Shown here: positions 1-7,089 of the stretch, piece by piece
How the letters are laid out: each line of letters starts with the position of its first letter
Position numbering within the stretch: the stretch's first letter is position 1
Assembly: GCA_938074135.1 (NCBI GenBank)
Contig: CALJFL010000043.1
Span: 1 to 7,487, forward strand
Length of the DNA stretch: 7,487 nt
DNA from: an uncultured Halieaceae bacterium
GTDB taxonomy: Bacteria; Pseudomonadota; Gammaproteobacteria; Pseudomonadales; Halieaceae
Reading direction: 5' to 3'
The notes under the pieces: generated by a model
Told to the model about the DNA's origin: nothing
The model's input: only the letters and a program-made list of their open reading frames with translations
Databases searched by the model: none
Program-made: the position numbers and the translations under genes

Positions 1-234
1 GCAGCCAGTGTGGCGGACAATTTCGGCGCCTATGTCTGTTATGGCGTGGCCTTTATTTTCTCCGGACAGGCGTTTGTCAATATGGGCGTAAGCTCCGGAC
101 TATTGCCTACCAAGGGTCTGACCTTGCCGTTCATCAGTTACGGCGGTACCAGTCTGATTATGTGTTGTTGCATGTTGGCGATGGTGCTGCGTATAGAGCG
201 CGAACTGCGTCAGCCGACAGGAGGTGCTGTATGA
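1..234 (+). CDS. ftsW: FtsW, septal peptidoglycan polymerase (SEDS family), C-terminal fragment
   Basis: Only the last 77 residues are present; the reading frame is open from base 1, so the gene begins left of the window. FtsW is a polytopic inner-membrane SEDS protein that polymerises lipid II into septal glycan together with the transpeptidase FtsI. The visible part has a hydrophobic segment (about residues 10-25 of the fragment), then the conserved loop LLPTKGLTLPFISYGG-TS typical of FtsW/RodA, then a final membrane helix rich in Met, Cys and Leu, ending in a short charged cytoplasmic tail (RIERELRQ). The stop codon overlaps the murG start in an ATGA. RodA shares the loop motif, but the position directly before murG in a dcw cluster makes FtsW the clear choice. 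Confidence 0.95.
   Translation, partial: AASVADNFGAYVCYGVAFIFSGQAFVNMGVSSGLLPTKGLTLPFISYGGTSLIMCCCMLAMVLRIERELRQPTGGAV
219..224 (+). promoter_or_regulatory. Shine-Dalgarno site of murG
   Basis: AGGAGG lies 6 bases before the ATG at 231, inside the last codons of ftsW. It is the strongest ribosome binding site in the window. It decides the murG start in favour of 231 over an in-frame ATG at 162, which lies well inside ftsW. Confidence 0.85.
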
Positions 235-1337
235 GCGCCTCAGCACAACCGCTGGTGTTAATGATGGCCGGTGGTACCGGTGGTCATGTCTACCCGGCGC
301 TGGCGGTGGCGACAGAATTGCGCGAGCGGGGCTATGCCGTGGAGTGGGTTGGAACCCGCCGAGGACTTGAGGCGCGTGTTGTGCCCGCTGCCGGCATCGT
401 CCTGCACTGCCTGTCAGTTCGTGGGGTACGGGGCAAAAACCTGCTCCATACCCTGCTGGGTTTATGGCTGCTTGGCTGGTCACTGGTTCAGGCCTTGTGG
501 CTGGTGCTGCGTTTGTCGCCCAAGTGTGTGGTTGGGTTGGGAGGGTACGCGGCGGGCCCCGCTGGTTTCGCCGCCTGGTTGCTGCGCAAGCCGCTGCTTA
601 TCCACGAACAAAATGCCGTGGCCGGTACCACCAATCGCCTGTTGGCACCGTTGGCCACAACCGTTGTTGCCGGTTTTCCTGGCGCCTTCAAGGACGGTAC
701 CGAGTTTCAGGTGCTGGGCAATCCGGTGCGGCGTGAGTTGATTCAGGCGGCAGCGGCCAATCCGTGGGATTACAGCGGCCAGCGCCCGCTGCGCCTGCTG
801 GTGGTTGGTGGCAGCCTTGGTGCCAGGCCGCTTAATGAACTGGTGCCGGTGGCGGTAGCCGGGGTTCTGGCCGAGGGCGCGCAGCCAGGCCTCGAAGTCT
901 GGCACCAGAGCGGCGACGCTCACCTCGAGGTTGTGCGTGCCGCCTATGGCGAGCGGCTTGATCACGGAGTCAAAGTCACGGCATTTATTGAGGACATGGC
1001 AGCAGCCTACAGCTGGGCCGATGTGGTGGTGTGTCGAGCCGGTGCCCTGACGGTCGCCGAGCTGGCGATCATGGGTAGGCCGGCGCTGCTGGTGCCGCTG
1101 CCGCACGCCATTGACGATCACCAGACCTGGAATGCCCGTGCCCTGACCGATCCCGGCGGCGGCATTCTGTTGCGCCAGTCGGAGCTCAGTGCCGACACCC
1201 TTGCGGCAACGCTGCGCGGTTACCTGGCGCATCCACAGCGGCTGGCGGCCATGGCAGCGGCTGCAGCTGCGACCGCACTGCCCGGCGCTACTACCGCGGT
1301 GGCCGACTGCTGCGAGGAGTTGCTGTCCCATGACTGA
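231..1337 (+). CDS. murG: MurG, UDP-GlcNAc:lipid I N-acetylglucosaminyltransferase
   Basis: MurG is a peripheral inner-membrane GT-B glycosyltransferase (family GT28) that transfers GlcNAc from UDP-GlcNAc to lipid I, giving lipid II. The protein has 368 residues (E. coli: 355). The N-terminal Rossmann domain carries the glycine loop [15 protein letters not shown] (residues 13-27, with His19). It is followed by GLGGYAAGP (102-110) and the acceptor-side motif [15 protein letters not shown] (124-138). The C-terminal donor domain has [12 protein letters not shown] (191-202) and [26 protein letters not shown] (268-293, with Glu277), then DDHQTWNA (295-302), which together form the UDP-GlcNAc pocket. 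A hydrophobic stretch near 72-95 fits the membrane-facing side of the N domain. The start at 231 follows a strong Shine-Dalgarno site and overlaps the ftsW stop by 4 bases; the 3' end overlaps murC by 8. The alanine-rich C-terminal stretch (339-350) is unremarkable. No key residue is missing. Confidence 0.98.
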   Translation: MSASAQPLVLMMAGGTGGHVYPALAVATELRERGYAVEWVGTRRGLEARVVPAAGIVLHCLSVRGVRGKNLLHTLLGLWLLGWSLVQALWLVLRLSPKCVVGLGGYAAGPAGFAAWLLRKPLLIHEQNAVAGTTNRLLAPLATTVVAGFPGAFKDGTEFQVLGNPVRRELIQAAAANPWDYSGQRPLRLLVVGGSLGARPLNELVPVAVAGVLAEGAQPGLEVWHQSGDAHLEVVRAAYGERLDHGVKVTAFIEDMAAAYSWADVVVCRAGALTVAELAIMGRPALLVPLPHAIDDHQTWNARALTDPGGGILLRQSELSADTLAATLRGYLAHPQRLAAMAAAAAATALPGATTAVADCCEELLSHD

Positions 1338-2763
1338 CCGCAGCGCCTACCAGATTCCCGAGATGCGTCGCATTCGACGTATCCATATGATTGGTATCGG
1401 TGGTTCCGGTATGAGTGGCATCGCCGAGGTGCTGGTCAATCTCGGTTACGAGGTCGGGGGTTCGGACTTGCGAGCCAGTACGGTGACTGATCGCCTGAAA
1501 GACATGGGTATCGACATCTTTATCGGCCATGCCGCTGACAATATTGGCTCCGCCGATGTAGTGGTCAGCTCCAGTGCGGTAAGTGGCGACAACCCGGAAG
1601 TCGTCGCCGCCCGACAGGCCAGGGTACCCGTGGTGCCCAGGGCCGAAATGCTGGCCGAACTGATGCGCTACCGACACGGTATTGCTGTTGCAGGTACTCA
1701 CGGCAAGACCACAACGACCAGTCTGCTTGCCTCGATCTTCGGCGAGGCTGGCCTTGATCCGACCTTTGTTATTGGCGGCTTGCTCAACAGTGTCGGTAGC
1801 AATGCCCAGCTCGGCGCCAGTCGTTTTCTGATCGCCGAGGCCGATGAGAGCGATGCCTCCTTCCTCCACCTGCAGCCCATGGTCGCTGTGGTGACCAACA
1901 TCGAACCCGACCACATGGATACCTACGGCGGCGATTTCTCTGTCTTGCGCCGGACCTATGTCGAGTTTCTTCACAACCTTCCCTTCTACGGCATGGCAGT
2001 GCTGTGCGTTGACGACCCGGTCGTTGAGGCGATGGTGGAGGATGTGACGCGGCAGGTGACAACCTACGGGTTTTCTCCCAAAGCCGACTACCAGATTGTT
2101 GACCTGCAACCTGTGGGACTCGCCACACGGTTTGTAGTGCGCAGACCCGGTGATGCCAGCCATTTGTCGGTGGAACTGAACATGCCTGGCAGGCACAACG
2201 TGCTGAACGCCACGGCGGCGATAGCCGTTGCCTGTGACGAGGGTCTCGATGACGAGGCCATCTGCCGAGGGTTGGCCGGATTTCGTGGTGTCGGGCGCCG
2301 TTTCACGCAGTTGGGCATGTTGGCCTTTCCCGCCGGCGCCGCGCGTCTGGTTGACGACTATGGACACCATCCTACCGAGGTCAGGGCGACCCTGGAATCG
2401 ACGCAACAGGCCTGGCCGGAGCAGCGGGTGGTAATGGTTTATCAGCCGCATCGTTACAGCAGGACGCGCGACCTTTACGAGGATTTTGTGTCGGTGCTGA
2501 GCAAGTGCGATCAGTTGGTGTTACTGGAGGTGTACCCGGCCGGTGAGGCGCCGATCGCCGGTGCAGACAGTCGCAGTCTGGCTCGCAGTATTCGCCAGCG
2601 CGGCCAGGTGGAGCCTATTTTTGCCGAGAACATCAGTGACGTGTCGGCACTGCTGGCCGACATCGTTCGCGATGGCGATATTGTGATAACCCAGGGCGCC
2701 GGCAGCATCGGTCGCCTGGCGCAGGAACTGAGTACCCGTTTTGGCGAGGGCGAACCCTCATGA
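1330..2763 (+). CDS. murC: MurC, UDP-N-acetylmuramate--L-alanine ligase
   Basis: This cytoplasmic ATP-dependent Mur ligase adds L-alanine to UDP-MurNAc, the first step of stem-peptide synthesis. It has 477 residues (E. coli: 491). The N-terminal UDP-binding Rossmann domain shows [15 protein letters not shown] (19-33). The central ATPase domain has the P-loop [10 protein letters not shown] (122-131, Lys126), the acidic EADESDASF (170-178) and TNIEPDHMD (189-197). [13 protein letters not shown] and the C-terminal [10 protein letters not shown] (342-351) and [12 protein letters not shown] motifs are the MurC signatures; GHHPTE in particular separates MurC from MurD, MurE and MurF. Mpl shares much of this pattern, but the length and gene context favour MurC. 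The ATG at 1330 is chosen because the family N-terminus lies just before the glycine loop and GAGGAG sits at 1314-1319, 10 bases upstream. An in-frame ATG at 1189 would add 47 unrelated residues inside murG. It overlaps murG by 8 bases and ddl by 4. Confidence 0.98.
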   Translation: MTDRSAYQIPEMRRIRRIHMIGIGGSGMSGIAEVLVNLGYEVGGSDLRASTVTDRLKDMGIDIFIGHAADNIGSADVVVSSSAVSGDNPEVVAARQARVPVVPRAEMLAELMRYRHGIAVAGTHGKTTTTSLLASIFGEAGLDPTFVIGGLLNSVGSNAQLGASRFLIAEADESDASFLHLQPMVAVVTNIEPDHMDTYGGDFSVLRRTYVEFLHNLPFYGMAVLCVDDPVVEAMVEDVTRQVTTYGFSPKADYQIVDLQPVGLATRFVVRRPGDASHLSVELNMPGRHNVLNATAAIAVACDEGLDDEAICRGLAGFRGVGRRFTQLGMLAFPAGAARLVDDYGHHPTEVRATLESTQQAWPEQRVVMVYQPHRYSRTRDLYEDFVSVLSKCDQLVLLEVYPAGEAPIAGADSRSLARSIRQRGQVEPIFAENISDVSALLADIVRDGDIVITQGAGSIGRLAQELSTRFGEGEPS

Positions 2764-3692
2764 GTGGCTATCAGGCATTGCGCGAAGGAGAGATCGCCGT
2801 TTTGCTCGGGGGAACATCCTCTGAGCGAGAGGTGTCGCTACAAAGCGGTGCCACAGTTGCCGACGCGCTGGCCTCCCTGGGCTACCGAGTGCGCCGTATT
2901 GACCCGGCGGACGAGGGTTGGATTGAGCAACTTCAGGGTGTTGGCTTCGCCTTCAATGCGCTACACGGTCCCGGTGGTGAGGACGGCACGATGCAGGGCG
3001 CGTTAGCTGCCCTGGACATACCTGGCTCGGGCTCGGGTGTGCTTGGTTCCGCTCTGGCGATGGACAAGGTGCGCAGCAAGTTGCTGTGGCAGGGCGCGGG
3101 TGTCGCTACCGGCGGATTCGAAACGCTGACGCCTGACAGCAACTGGCAGCAGGTTATCGAGCGGCTGGGCAAGGTATTCGTCAAGCCGGCCTGTGAAGGC
3201 TCGAGTATCGGTATGGCATCGGCGGACACGGCCGTAGCGCTTGAACAGGCCTACCTCGAAGCAAGTCGCTACGACCGCAGCGTTCTGGCGGAGCAGTTCA
3301 TCGACGGCCCGGAGTACACCGTTGCCATTCTCGGTGAGCAGGCGCTGCCTTCTATCAGGATGGAAACCGACAACGAATTTTACGACTACGAAGCGAAGTA
3401 CCTGTCCGACGAGACTCTTTACCACTGTCCCAGCGGTCTGACGCGAGAGGAAGAGGCCGAGGTGGCAGCACTCGCACTGCAGGCATTTCAGTCGGTGGGT
3501 TGTGCTGTTTGGGGTCGTGTCGACACGATGCGTGACGTCGACGGCAAATTTTACGTACTGGAGGTCAACACGATCCCCGGAATGACCTCTCACTCGTTGG
3601 TACCCATGGCGGCCAGGGCCGCGGGCATGGATGTACCGGCACTCGTTGAGCGCATCATGAACCTGAGCTGGGAGGCCTGTCAGCGTGGCTAG
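2760..3692 (+). CDS. ddlB: D-alanine--D-alanine ligase (DdlB type)
   Basis: This cytoplasmic ATP-grasp ligase joins two D-Ala to make the D-Ala-D-Ala dipeptide that MurF adds to the stem peptide. It has 310 residues (E. coli DdlB: 306). The N-terminal domain starts with [19 protein letters not shown] (12-30), where Glu22 matches the first D-Ala site glutamate. [11 protein letters not shown] (67-77), the MDKVRSK helix (101-107) and [12 protein letters not shown] (141-152) follow. [13 protein letters not shown] (207-219) contains Tyr214, equivalent to the E. coli Tyr216 that goes with D-Ala-D-Ala rather than D-Ala-D-Lac product. WGRVD (251-255, Arg253), [13 protein letters not shown] (267-279, metal ligand Asn270) and [11 protein letters not shown] close the active site. 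The ATG overlaps the murC stop in an ATGA, and GAGGG at 2746-2750 lies 9 bases upstream. Its place between murC and ftsQ supports calling it the ddlB paralogue rather than ddlA. Confidence 0.97.
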   Translation: MSGYQALREGEIAVLLGGTSSEREVSLQSGATVADALASLGYRVRRIDPADEGWIEQLQGVGFAFNALHGPGGEDGTMQGALAALDIPGSGSGVLGSALAMDKVRSKLLWQGAGVATGGFETLTPDSNWQQVIERLGKVFVKPACEGSSIGMASADTAVALEQAYLEASRYDRSVLAEQFIDGPEYTVAILGEQALPSIRMETDNEFYDYEAKYLSDETLYHCPSGLTREEEAEVAALALQAFQSVGCAVWGRVDTMRDVDGKFYVLEVNTIPGMTSHSLVPMAARAAGMDVPALVERIMNLSWEACQRG

Positions 3693-3718
3693 GGTGATGG
3701 AGGGCAGGGACGTGGCTA
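3670..3718 (+). promoter_or_regulatory. ftsQ translation start region with two candidate GTG starts
   Basis: Two near-copies of a start unit lie in the same frame. GGGAGG at 3670-3675 is 9 bases before the GTG at 3685. GGAGGG at 3699-3704 is 7 bases before a second GTG at 3712. Both GTGs are followed by GCTA, so GTGGCTA occurs at 3685-3691 and 3712-3718, exactly 27 bases (9 codons) apart. A GTG at 3694 and an ATG at 3697 are also in frame but have no good Shine-Dalgarno site. Which start is used cannot be settled from the sequence. Confidence 0.6.
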
Positions 3719-4527
3719 ACGCACGCCCGCGCGGCGCGCGGGTCAAGGGCGCGACCCGCAAGGTCAAGGACGCGGCACCGACCCGTGCAGTGTCCGCCTG
3801 GCTGAATCGACTCATTATTTTGGCCGGCAGTGTCGTGGTGCTGGCTGCATCGCTGCAGGCTTACATCACCTTGCAGTCGCTGCCTGTTAAACAGATCAGT
3901 GTTACCGGCAAGCTAGAGCATACGCGTAAGGATGAGATCCAGCAGTTGATCCAGCCCGCGCTGTCCGGTGGCTTTTTAAACGCTGACCTGACGCTGATTA
4001 GAGAACAGCTGCAGGGCTTGCCCTGGATTTACGAGGTCAATGTGCGACGCCGCTGGCCAAGTGCCCTGGAGATTCACGTGGTGGAGCAGTTGCCGATCGC
4101 CCGCTGGGGTGAGCTGGGGTTTCTCAATCACCAGGCCCAGGTATTTCAGACCAACCGGCAGGGCACTTGGGATGACCTGCCACTGCTGCAGGGCCCGGAA
4201 GGTACTGCCCGGGTGCTGATGGCCAATTACCAGCGGCTGGAAGAGTTCCTGCAGCCACTGAGGCTGGAAGTGACGGAGTTGTCTCTCGATGAGCGCGGGC
4301 AGTTAGAGGCGGTTTTGCAGGGCGATACCCGGGTCTTACTGGGGCAGGACGAGTTTGTGGAGCGCGTTAAGCGCCTGGTGTCTTTGTACCAGGGCGAATT
4401 GGCCGGACGCAGGGCGGAGGTAACGCGCGTGGATTTACGTTACGAGAGTGGCCTGGCAGTGGTGTTCAGGGAACTGGAGACACAGGTCGCCGGTGTGGCA
4501 ACCGAATCAATAAGAACAGGGGAGTAA
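3685..4527 (+). CDS. ftsQ: FtsQ, cell division protein (bitopic, POTRA domain)
   Basis: FtsQ is a low-copy inner-membrane divisome protein that binds FtsB/FtsL and recruits the later septal synthase to the FtsZ/FtsA ring. The 280-residue product (E. coli: 276) has a basic cytoplasmic tail (1-40, many Arg/Lys), one membrane helix (about 43-63), a periplasmic POTRA domain (about 67-135, with VKQISVTGKLEHTRKDEI and LPWIYEVNVRRRWPSALEIHV) and the FtsQ/DivIB beta domain. The motif EQLPIARW (134-141) and the late strand VDLRYESGLAV (249-259) closely match E. coli, where the C-terminal strands contact FtsB. The start is uncertain. GTG 3685 overlaps ddl by 8 bases; GTG 3712 would give 271 residues and a 19-base gap. 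The choice only changes the length of the tail. The stop is 7 bases before ftsA. Confidence 0.95.
   Translation: MARVMEGRDVANARPRGARVKGATRKVKDAAPTRAVSAWLNRLIILAGSVVVLAASLQAYITLQSLPVKQISVTGKLEHTRKDEIQQLIQPALSGGFLNADLTLIREQLQGLPWIYEVNVRRRWPSALEIHVVEQLPIARWGELGFLNHQAQVFQTNRQGTWDDLPLLQGPEGTARVLMANYQRLEEFLQPLRLEVTELSLDERGQLEAVLQGDTRVLLGQDEFVERVKRLVSLYQGELAGRRAEVTRVDLRYESGLAVVFRELETQVAGVATESIRTGE
3726..3759 (+). other. Two overlapping GC-rich hairpins in the first codons of ftsQ
   Basis: CCCGCGC at 3726-3732 is perfectly complementary to GCGCGGG at 3736-3742, giving a 7-bp all-GC stem with a 3-base loop. GCGGGTC at 3738-3744 is perfectly complementary to GACCCGC at 3753-3759, giving a second 7-bp stem with an 8-base loop. 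They share bases 3738-3742, so only one can form at a time. They lie 41-75 bases after the first GTG of ftsQ and 14-48 after the second, close enough to affect ribosome loading. The basic tail uses GC-rich Arg, Gly and Ala codons, so chance is a fair alternative. Confidence 0.5.
4518..4524 (+). promoter_or_regulatory. Shine-Dalgarno site of ftsA
   Basis: AGGGGAG lies 10 bases before the ATG at 4535 and just before the ftsQ stop codon at 4525-4527. The same AGGGGAG core precedes ftsZ. It supports 4535 over the in-frame ATG at 4559, which has only a weaker CAGGG upstream. Confidence 0.75.
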
Positions 4528-4534
4528 CACTGCC

Positions 4535-5770
4535 ATGGGCAGCGTACAGGGCAAAAGAATGATCGTGGGATTGGATATCGGCACCTCCAAGGTAGTCGCT
4601 ATCGTCGGCGAGATCGGGGCGGATGGCCAGATCGAAATTGTTGGCATCGGTTCTAACCCGTCCAAGGGAATGAAGAAGGGTGTGGTGGTCAATATCGAGT
4701 CTACGGTGCAGTCGATCCAGAGAGCCGTGGAAGAAGCTGAGCTGATGGCTGGCTGCCAGATCCACTCGGTGTTCGTTGGCATTGCCGGTAGCCACATTCG
4801 CAGTCTTAATTCCCATGGCATTGTCGCCATCCGCGATCGTGAGGTGTACGCACTGGACCTGGAGCGAGTGATCGATGCCGCCCAGGCGGTGGCGATCCCT
4901 GCTGACCAGAAGGTGCTGCATATCCTGCCCCAGGAATACGTGATCGATAACCAGGAGGGCATCAAGGAGCCCATGGGTATGTCAGGCGTTCGCCTGGAAG
5001 CCAAGGTCCACCTGGTGACCTGCGCCGTCAATGCGGCCCAGAACATTGACAAGTGCGTTCGCCGCTGCGGTCTGGAAGTGGAGGAAATCATCCTTGAACA
5101 ATTGGCCTCCAGTTATTCCGTACTGACCGACGACGAGCGTGAGCTGGGCGTGTGCCTGGTGGATATCGGTGGCGGCACCACCGATATTGCGATCTTCACC
5201 GAGGGCTCGATTCGCCATACCGGCGTCATACCTATCGCCGGCGATCAGGTCACCAACGATATTGCCATGGCGCTGCGCACACCTACCCAGCACGCCGAGG
5301 AAATCAAGATCAAGTACGCCTGTGCGTTGACCCAGCTTGCCGGCGCCGACGAGACCATCAAGGTGCCCAGTGTCGGTGACCGCCCGCCCCGCGACCTGTC
5401 GCGGCAATCGCTGGCCGAGGTGGTGGAGCCCAGATACGACGAATTGTTCACCCTGGTGCAGGCCGAGCTGCGTCGCAGCGGCTTCGAGGACATGGTGCCC
5501 GCGGGCATCGTGCTGACCGGTGGTACCTCCAAGATGGAGGGGGTTATGGAGCTGGCCGAAGAAATTTTTCACATGCCGGTACGCGTGGGTTATCCGCAAT
5601 CGGTACAGGGGCTGACGGATATTGTGCGCAACCCGATTTATGCGACCGGGGTCGGCCTGCTGCAGTACGGACTGCAGCACGCGGATGACATCGGCACAGG
5701 GTCTCGTGGCACGGCGAGCGGCGAGAGCTGGTTCGAGCGGGCGAAGTCCTGGGTACAGAGTAATTTTTAA
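4535..5770 (+). CDS. ftsA: FtsA, actin-like FtsZ membrane anchor
   Basis: FtsA is an actin/Hsp70-fold ATPase that polymerises on the inner face of the membrane, tethers FtsZ filaments and helps recruit later divisome proteins. It has 411 residues (E. coli: 420). The phosphate-1 motif GLDIGTSKVVAIVGE is at 12-26. The FtsA-specific 1C subdomain replaces the actin 1B position (about 85-165, with AGSHIRSLNSHGIVAI and LPQEYVID). Phosphate-2 is CLVDIGGGTTDIAIF (207-221) and the adenosine motif is GIVLTGGTSKMEG (324-336). After a Gly/Ser-rich linker (386-397) the protein ends in SWFERAKSWVQSNF (398-411), an amphipathic helix with Trp and Phe on one face, equivalent to the E. coli membrane-targeting sequence. 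The first ATG (4535) gives the usual eight or so residues before the first motif. It lies 7 bases after ftsQ and 63 before ftsZ. Confidence 0.98.
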   Translation: MGSVQGKRMIVGLDIGTSKVVAIVGEIGADGQIEIVGIGSNPSKGMKKGVVVNIESTVQSIQRAVEEAELMAGCQIHSVFVGIAGSHIRSLNSHGIVAIRDREVYALDLERVIDAAQAVAIPADQKVLHILPQEYVIDNQEGIKEPMGMSGVRLEAKVHLVTCAVNAAQNIDKCVRRCGLEVEEIILEQLASSYSVLTDDERELGVCLVDIGGGTTDIAIFTEGSIRHTGVIPIAGDQVTNDIAMALRTPTQHAEEIKIKYACALTQLAGADETIKVPSVGDRPPRDLSRQSLAEVVEPRYDELFTLVQAELRRSGFEDMVPAGIVLTGGTSKMEGVMELAEEIFHMPVRVGYPQSVQGLTDIVRNPIYATGVGLLQYGLQHADDIGTGSRGTASGESWFERAKSWVQSNF

Positions 5771-5833
5771 CGGATTTTTAGCAGTAAAGCGTCGTGCGCG
5801 AGTGCGGCAATTTTAAAAAAGGGGAGATACACC
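5771..5833 (+). promoter_or_regulatory. ftsA-ftsZ spacer: ftsZ leader and ribosome binding site
   Basis: This 63-base gap is the first real break in the gene chain. GGGGAG at 5821-5826 is 7 bases before the ftsZ ATG and follows an A/T-only run (5809-5820). A possible 7-bp stem at 5791-5797/5802-5808 has a GCGA tetraloop but includes three G-T pairs; TTTTTA at 5775-5780 can also pair with TAAAAA at 5814-5819 around it. The A/T run next to a good Shine-Dalgarno site would favour strong ftsZ translation, as expected for a protein needed in large excess over FtsA. I see no convincing -35/-10 promoter. The hairpin is too weak to call a terminator. Confidence 0.55.
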
Positions 5834-7015
5834 ATGTTTAAACTGATCGATAACATTCCTGAAAACGCTGTCATCAAGGTAGTAGGCATCGGTGGAGGCG
5901 GCGGCAACGCGGTCAAACACATGATCGAAAACCTGGTCGAGGGCGTGGATTTTATCTGCGCCAATACCGATGCCCAGGCCTTGTCTGACATCGAGTCGAA
6001 AACGGTACTGCAGCTTGGTGGTGAAATTACCAAGGGCCTGGGTGCCGGTGCCAACCCGGATATCGGCCGCGCTGCCGCGCTCGAAGACCGGGATCGGATC
6101 GCTGAATCACTACAGGGTGCCGATATGGTATTCATCACCGCGGGTATGGGTGGTGGTACGGGTACCGGTGGGGCGCCGGTAGTGGCCGAAGTGGCCCGTG
6201 AAATGGGTATTTTGACGGTGGCAGTGGTCACCAGGCCGTTCCCGTTCGAGGGCAAGAAAAGGATGAAAATTGCCGTTGAAGGCGTCCGTGAACTGCAGCA
6301 ACATGTGGACTCTTTGATCACTATTCCGAACGAAAAACTGCTGGAGGTTTTGGGAAAAAATACCAGTCTCTTACATGCCTTTAGAGAGGCCAATGATGTA
6401 TTGTTGGGCGCAGTTCAGGGGATCGCCGACCTGATTATCCGTCCCGGAATGATCAATGTGGATTTCGCGGATGTGCGTACGGTGATGTCTGAGATGGGTA
6501 TGGCCATGATGGGTACCGGCCGCGCTTCGGGAGAAAATAGAGCCCGAGAAGCGGCGGAACGAGCCATAAACAGCCCACTGCTGGACGATATAGATTTGCA
6601 GGGCGCACGCGGCATACTGGTGAATATCACCGCCGGCCTGGATCTGTCACTTGGAGAGTTCTCCGAAGTTGGCGACACGATCGAGGAATTTGCGTCCGAA
6701 GATGCGACAGTTGTGGTAGGGACGGTCATCGATCCAGAGATGACAGACGAGCTCAAGGTGACAGTAGTAGCCACCGGCTTGGGTAGTGAGGTCGCACGAG
6801 CGCCCTTACAGGTTGTAGATAGCGAACCCAGGCAACAAGCGGCTGAATTGGATACCGAAGAGCCCGATTACAAAGAGTTCGATCGCCCAACGGGCCTGCG
6901 TCGCAATACGGCTGCGCGGACATCGTCAGGGGGTCAGGCAGCAGCTGTCGCAGCTGAAGCCGGCGGCGAGGATTATTTCGATATCCCCGCGTTTTTGCGT
7001 CGCCAGGCTGACTAG
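5834..7015 (+). CDS. ftsZ: FtsZ, tubulin-like GTPase of the division ring
   Basis: FtsZ polymerises with GTP at midcell into the Z-ring that organises the divisome. It has 393 residues (E. coli: 383). The nucleotide-binding domain holds [10 protein letters not shown] (18-27), ANTDAQAL (43-50) and the tubulin signature [12 protein letters not shown] (104-115). The T7 synergy loop [11 protein letters not shown] (208-218) carries Asp210 and Asp213, which complete the GTPase site of the neighbouring subunit. The C-terminal domain runs to about 317 (VTVVATGLG). A linker of about 60 residues follows, then the conserved tail [14 protein letters not shown] (380-393), the docking peptide for FtsA, ZipA, MinC and others. 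The linker contains [13 protein letters not shown] (345-357), more ordered-looking than the rest. The start is fixed by the family N-terminus MFKLIDN and a good Shine-Dalgarno site. Codons from about residue 175 on include more AGA, CGA, ATA and TTA than the upstream genes. Confidence 0.99.
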   Translation: MFKLIDNIPENAVIKVVGIGGGGGNAVKHMIENLVEGVDFICANTDAQALSDIESKTVLQLGGEITKGLGAGANPDIGRAAALEDRDRIAESLQGADMVFITAGMGGGTGTGGAPVVAEVAREMGILTVAVVTRPFPFEGKKRMKIAVEGVRELQQHVDSLITIPNEKLLEVLGKNTSLLHAFREANDVLLGAVQGIADLIIRPGMINVDFADVRTVMSEMGMAMMGTGRASGENRAREAAERAINSPLLDDIDLQGARGILVNITAGLDLSLGEFSEVGDTIEEFASEDATVVVGTVIDPEMTDELKVTVVATGLGSEVARAPLQVVDSEPRQQAAELDTEEPDYKEFDRPTGLRRNTAARTSSGGQAAAVAAEAGGEDYFDIPAFLRRQAD

Positions 7016-7089
7016 ACGGCCACAACCGGGAACTGTTCCGGCGGTGGTTAACAGCCATTGCAAAGGCACAGGATACGGTTGGAATAGTT
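7016..7089 (+). other. ftsZ-lpxC spacer with a hairpin and no clear terminator
   Basis: The 74-base gap holds a stem of CCGGGA (7026-7031) with TTCCGG (7036-7041), six pairs including one G-T, loop ACTG. No T-run follows, so it is not a standard Rho-independent terminator. The flanking AACC (7024-7027) and GGTT (7046-7049) could give an alternative pairing. I find no convincing sigma-70 promoter; TTAACA at 7048-7053 lacks a matching -10. The bases before the lpxC ATG offer only a weak GGA (7081-7083) as ribosome binding site. Confidence 0.45.

Noticed and set aside
162..230. Upstream in-frame ATG extension of murG
   Set aside because: It lies inside ftsW, and AGGAGG at 219-224 clearly points to the ATG at 231.
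1189..1329. Upstream in-frame ATG extension of murC
   Set aside because: It would add 47 residues unlike any MurC N-terminus and lies wholly inside murG; the ATG at 1330 has a Shine-Dalgarno site and the family-typical N-terminus.
1291..2451. Long open frame on the minus strand opposite murC (386 codons), with similar ones at 480-1331, 3003-3815 and 4982-5680
   Set aside because: They lie fully opposite well-supported genes, have low-complexity His/Arg/Gln-rich products with no recognisable motif, and are what strong codon bias in a GC-rich genome produces on the opposite strand.
3884..3894. Palindrome CTGTTAAACAG in ftsQ, considered as a LexA-like or other operator
   Set aside because: The CTGT/ACAG half-sites are only 3 bases apart instead of the 8 of a LexA box, and it lies inside coding sequence for the POTRA domain.
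5046..5051. Perfect TTGACA (-35-like) inside ftsA, considered as an internal ftsZ promoter
   Set aside because: No -10-like hexamer lies 16-18 bases downstream; the region there is GC-rich coding sequence.
7026..7041. Rho-independent terminator after ftsZ
   Set aside because: The hairpin is short and is followed by GC-rich sequence with no T-run.
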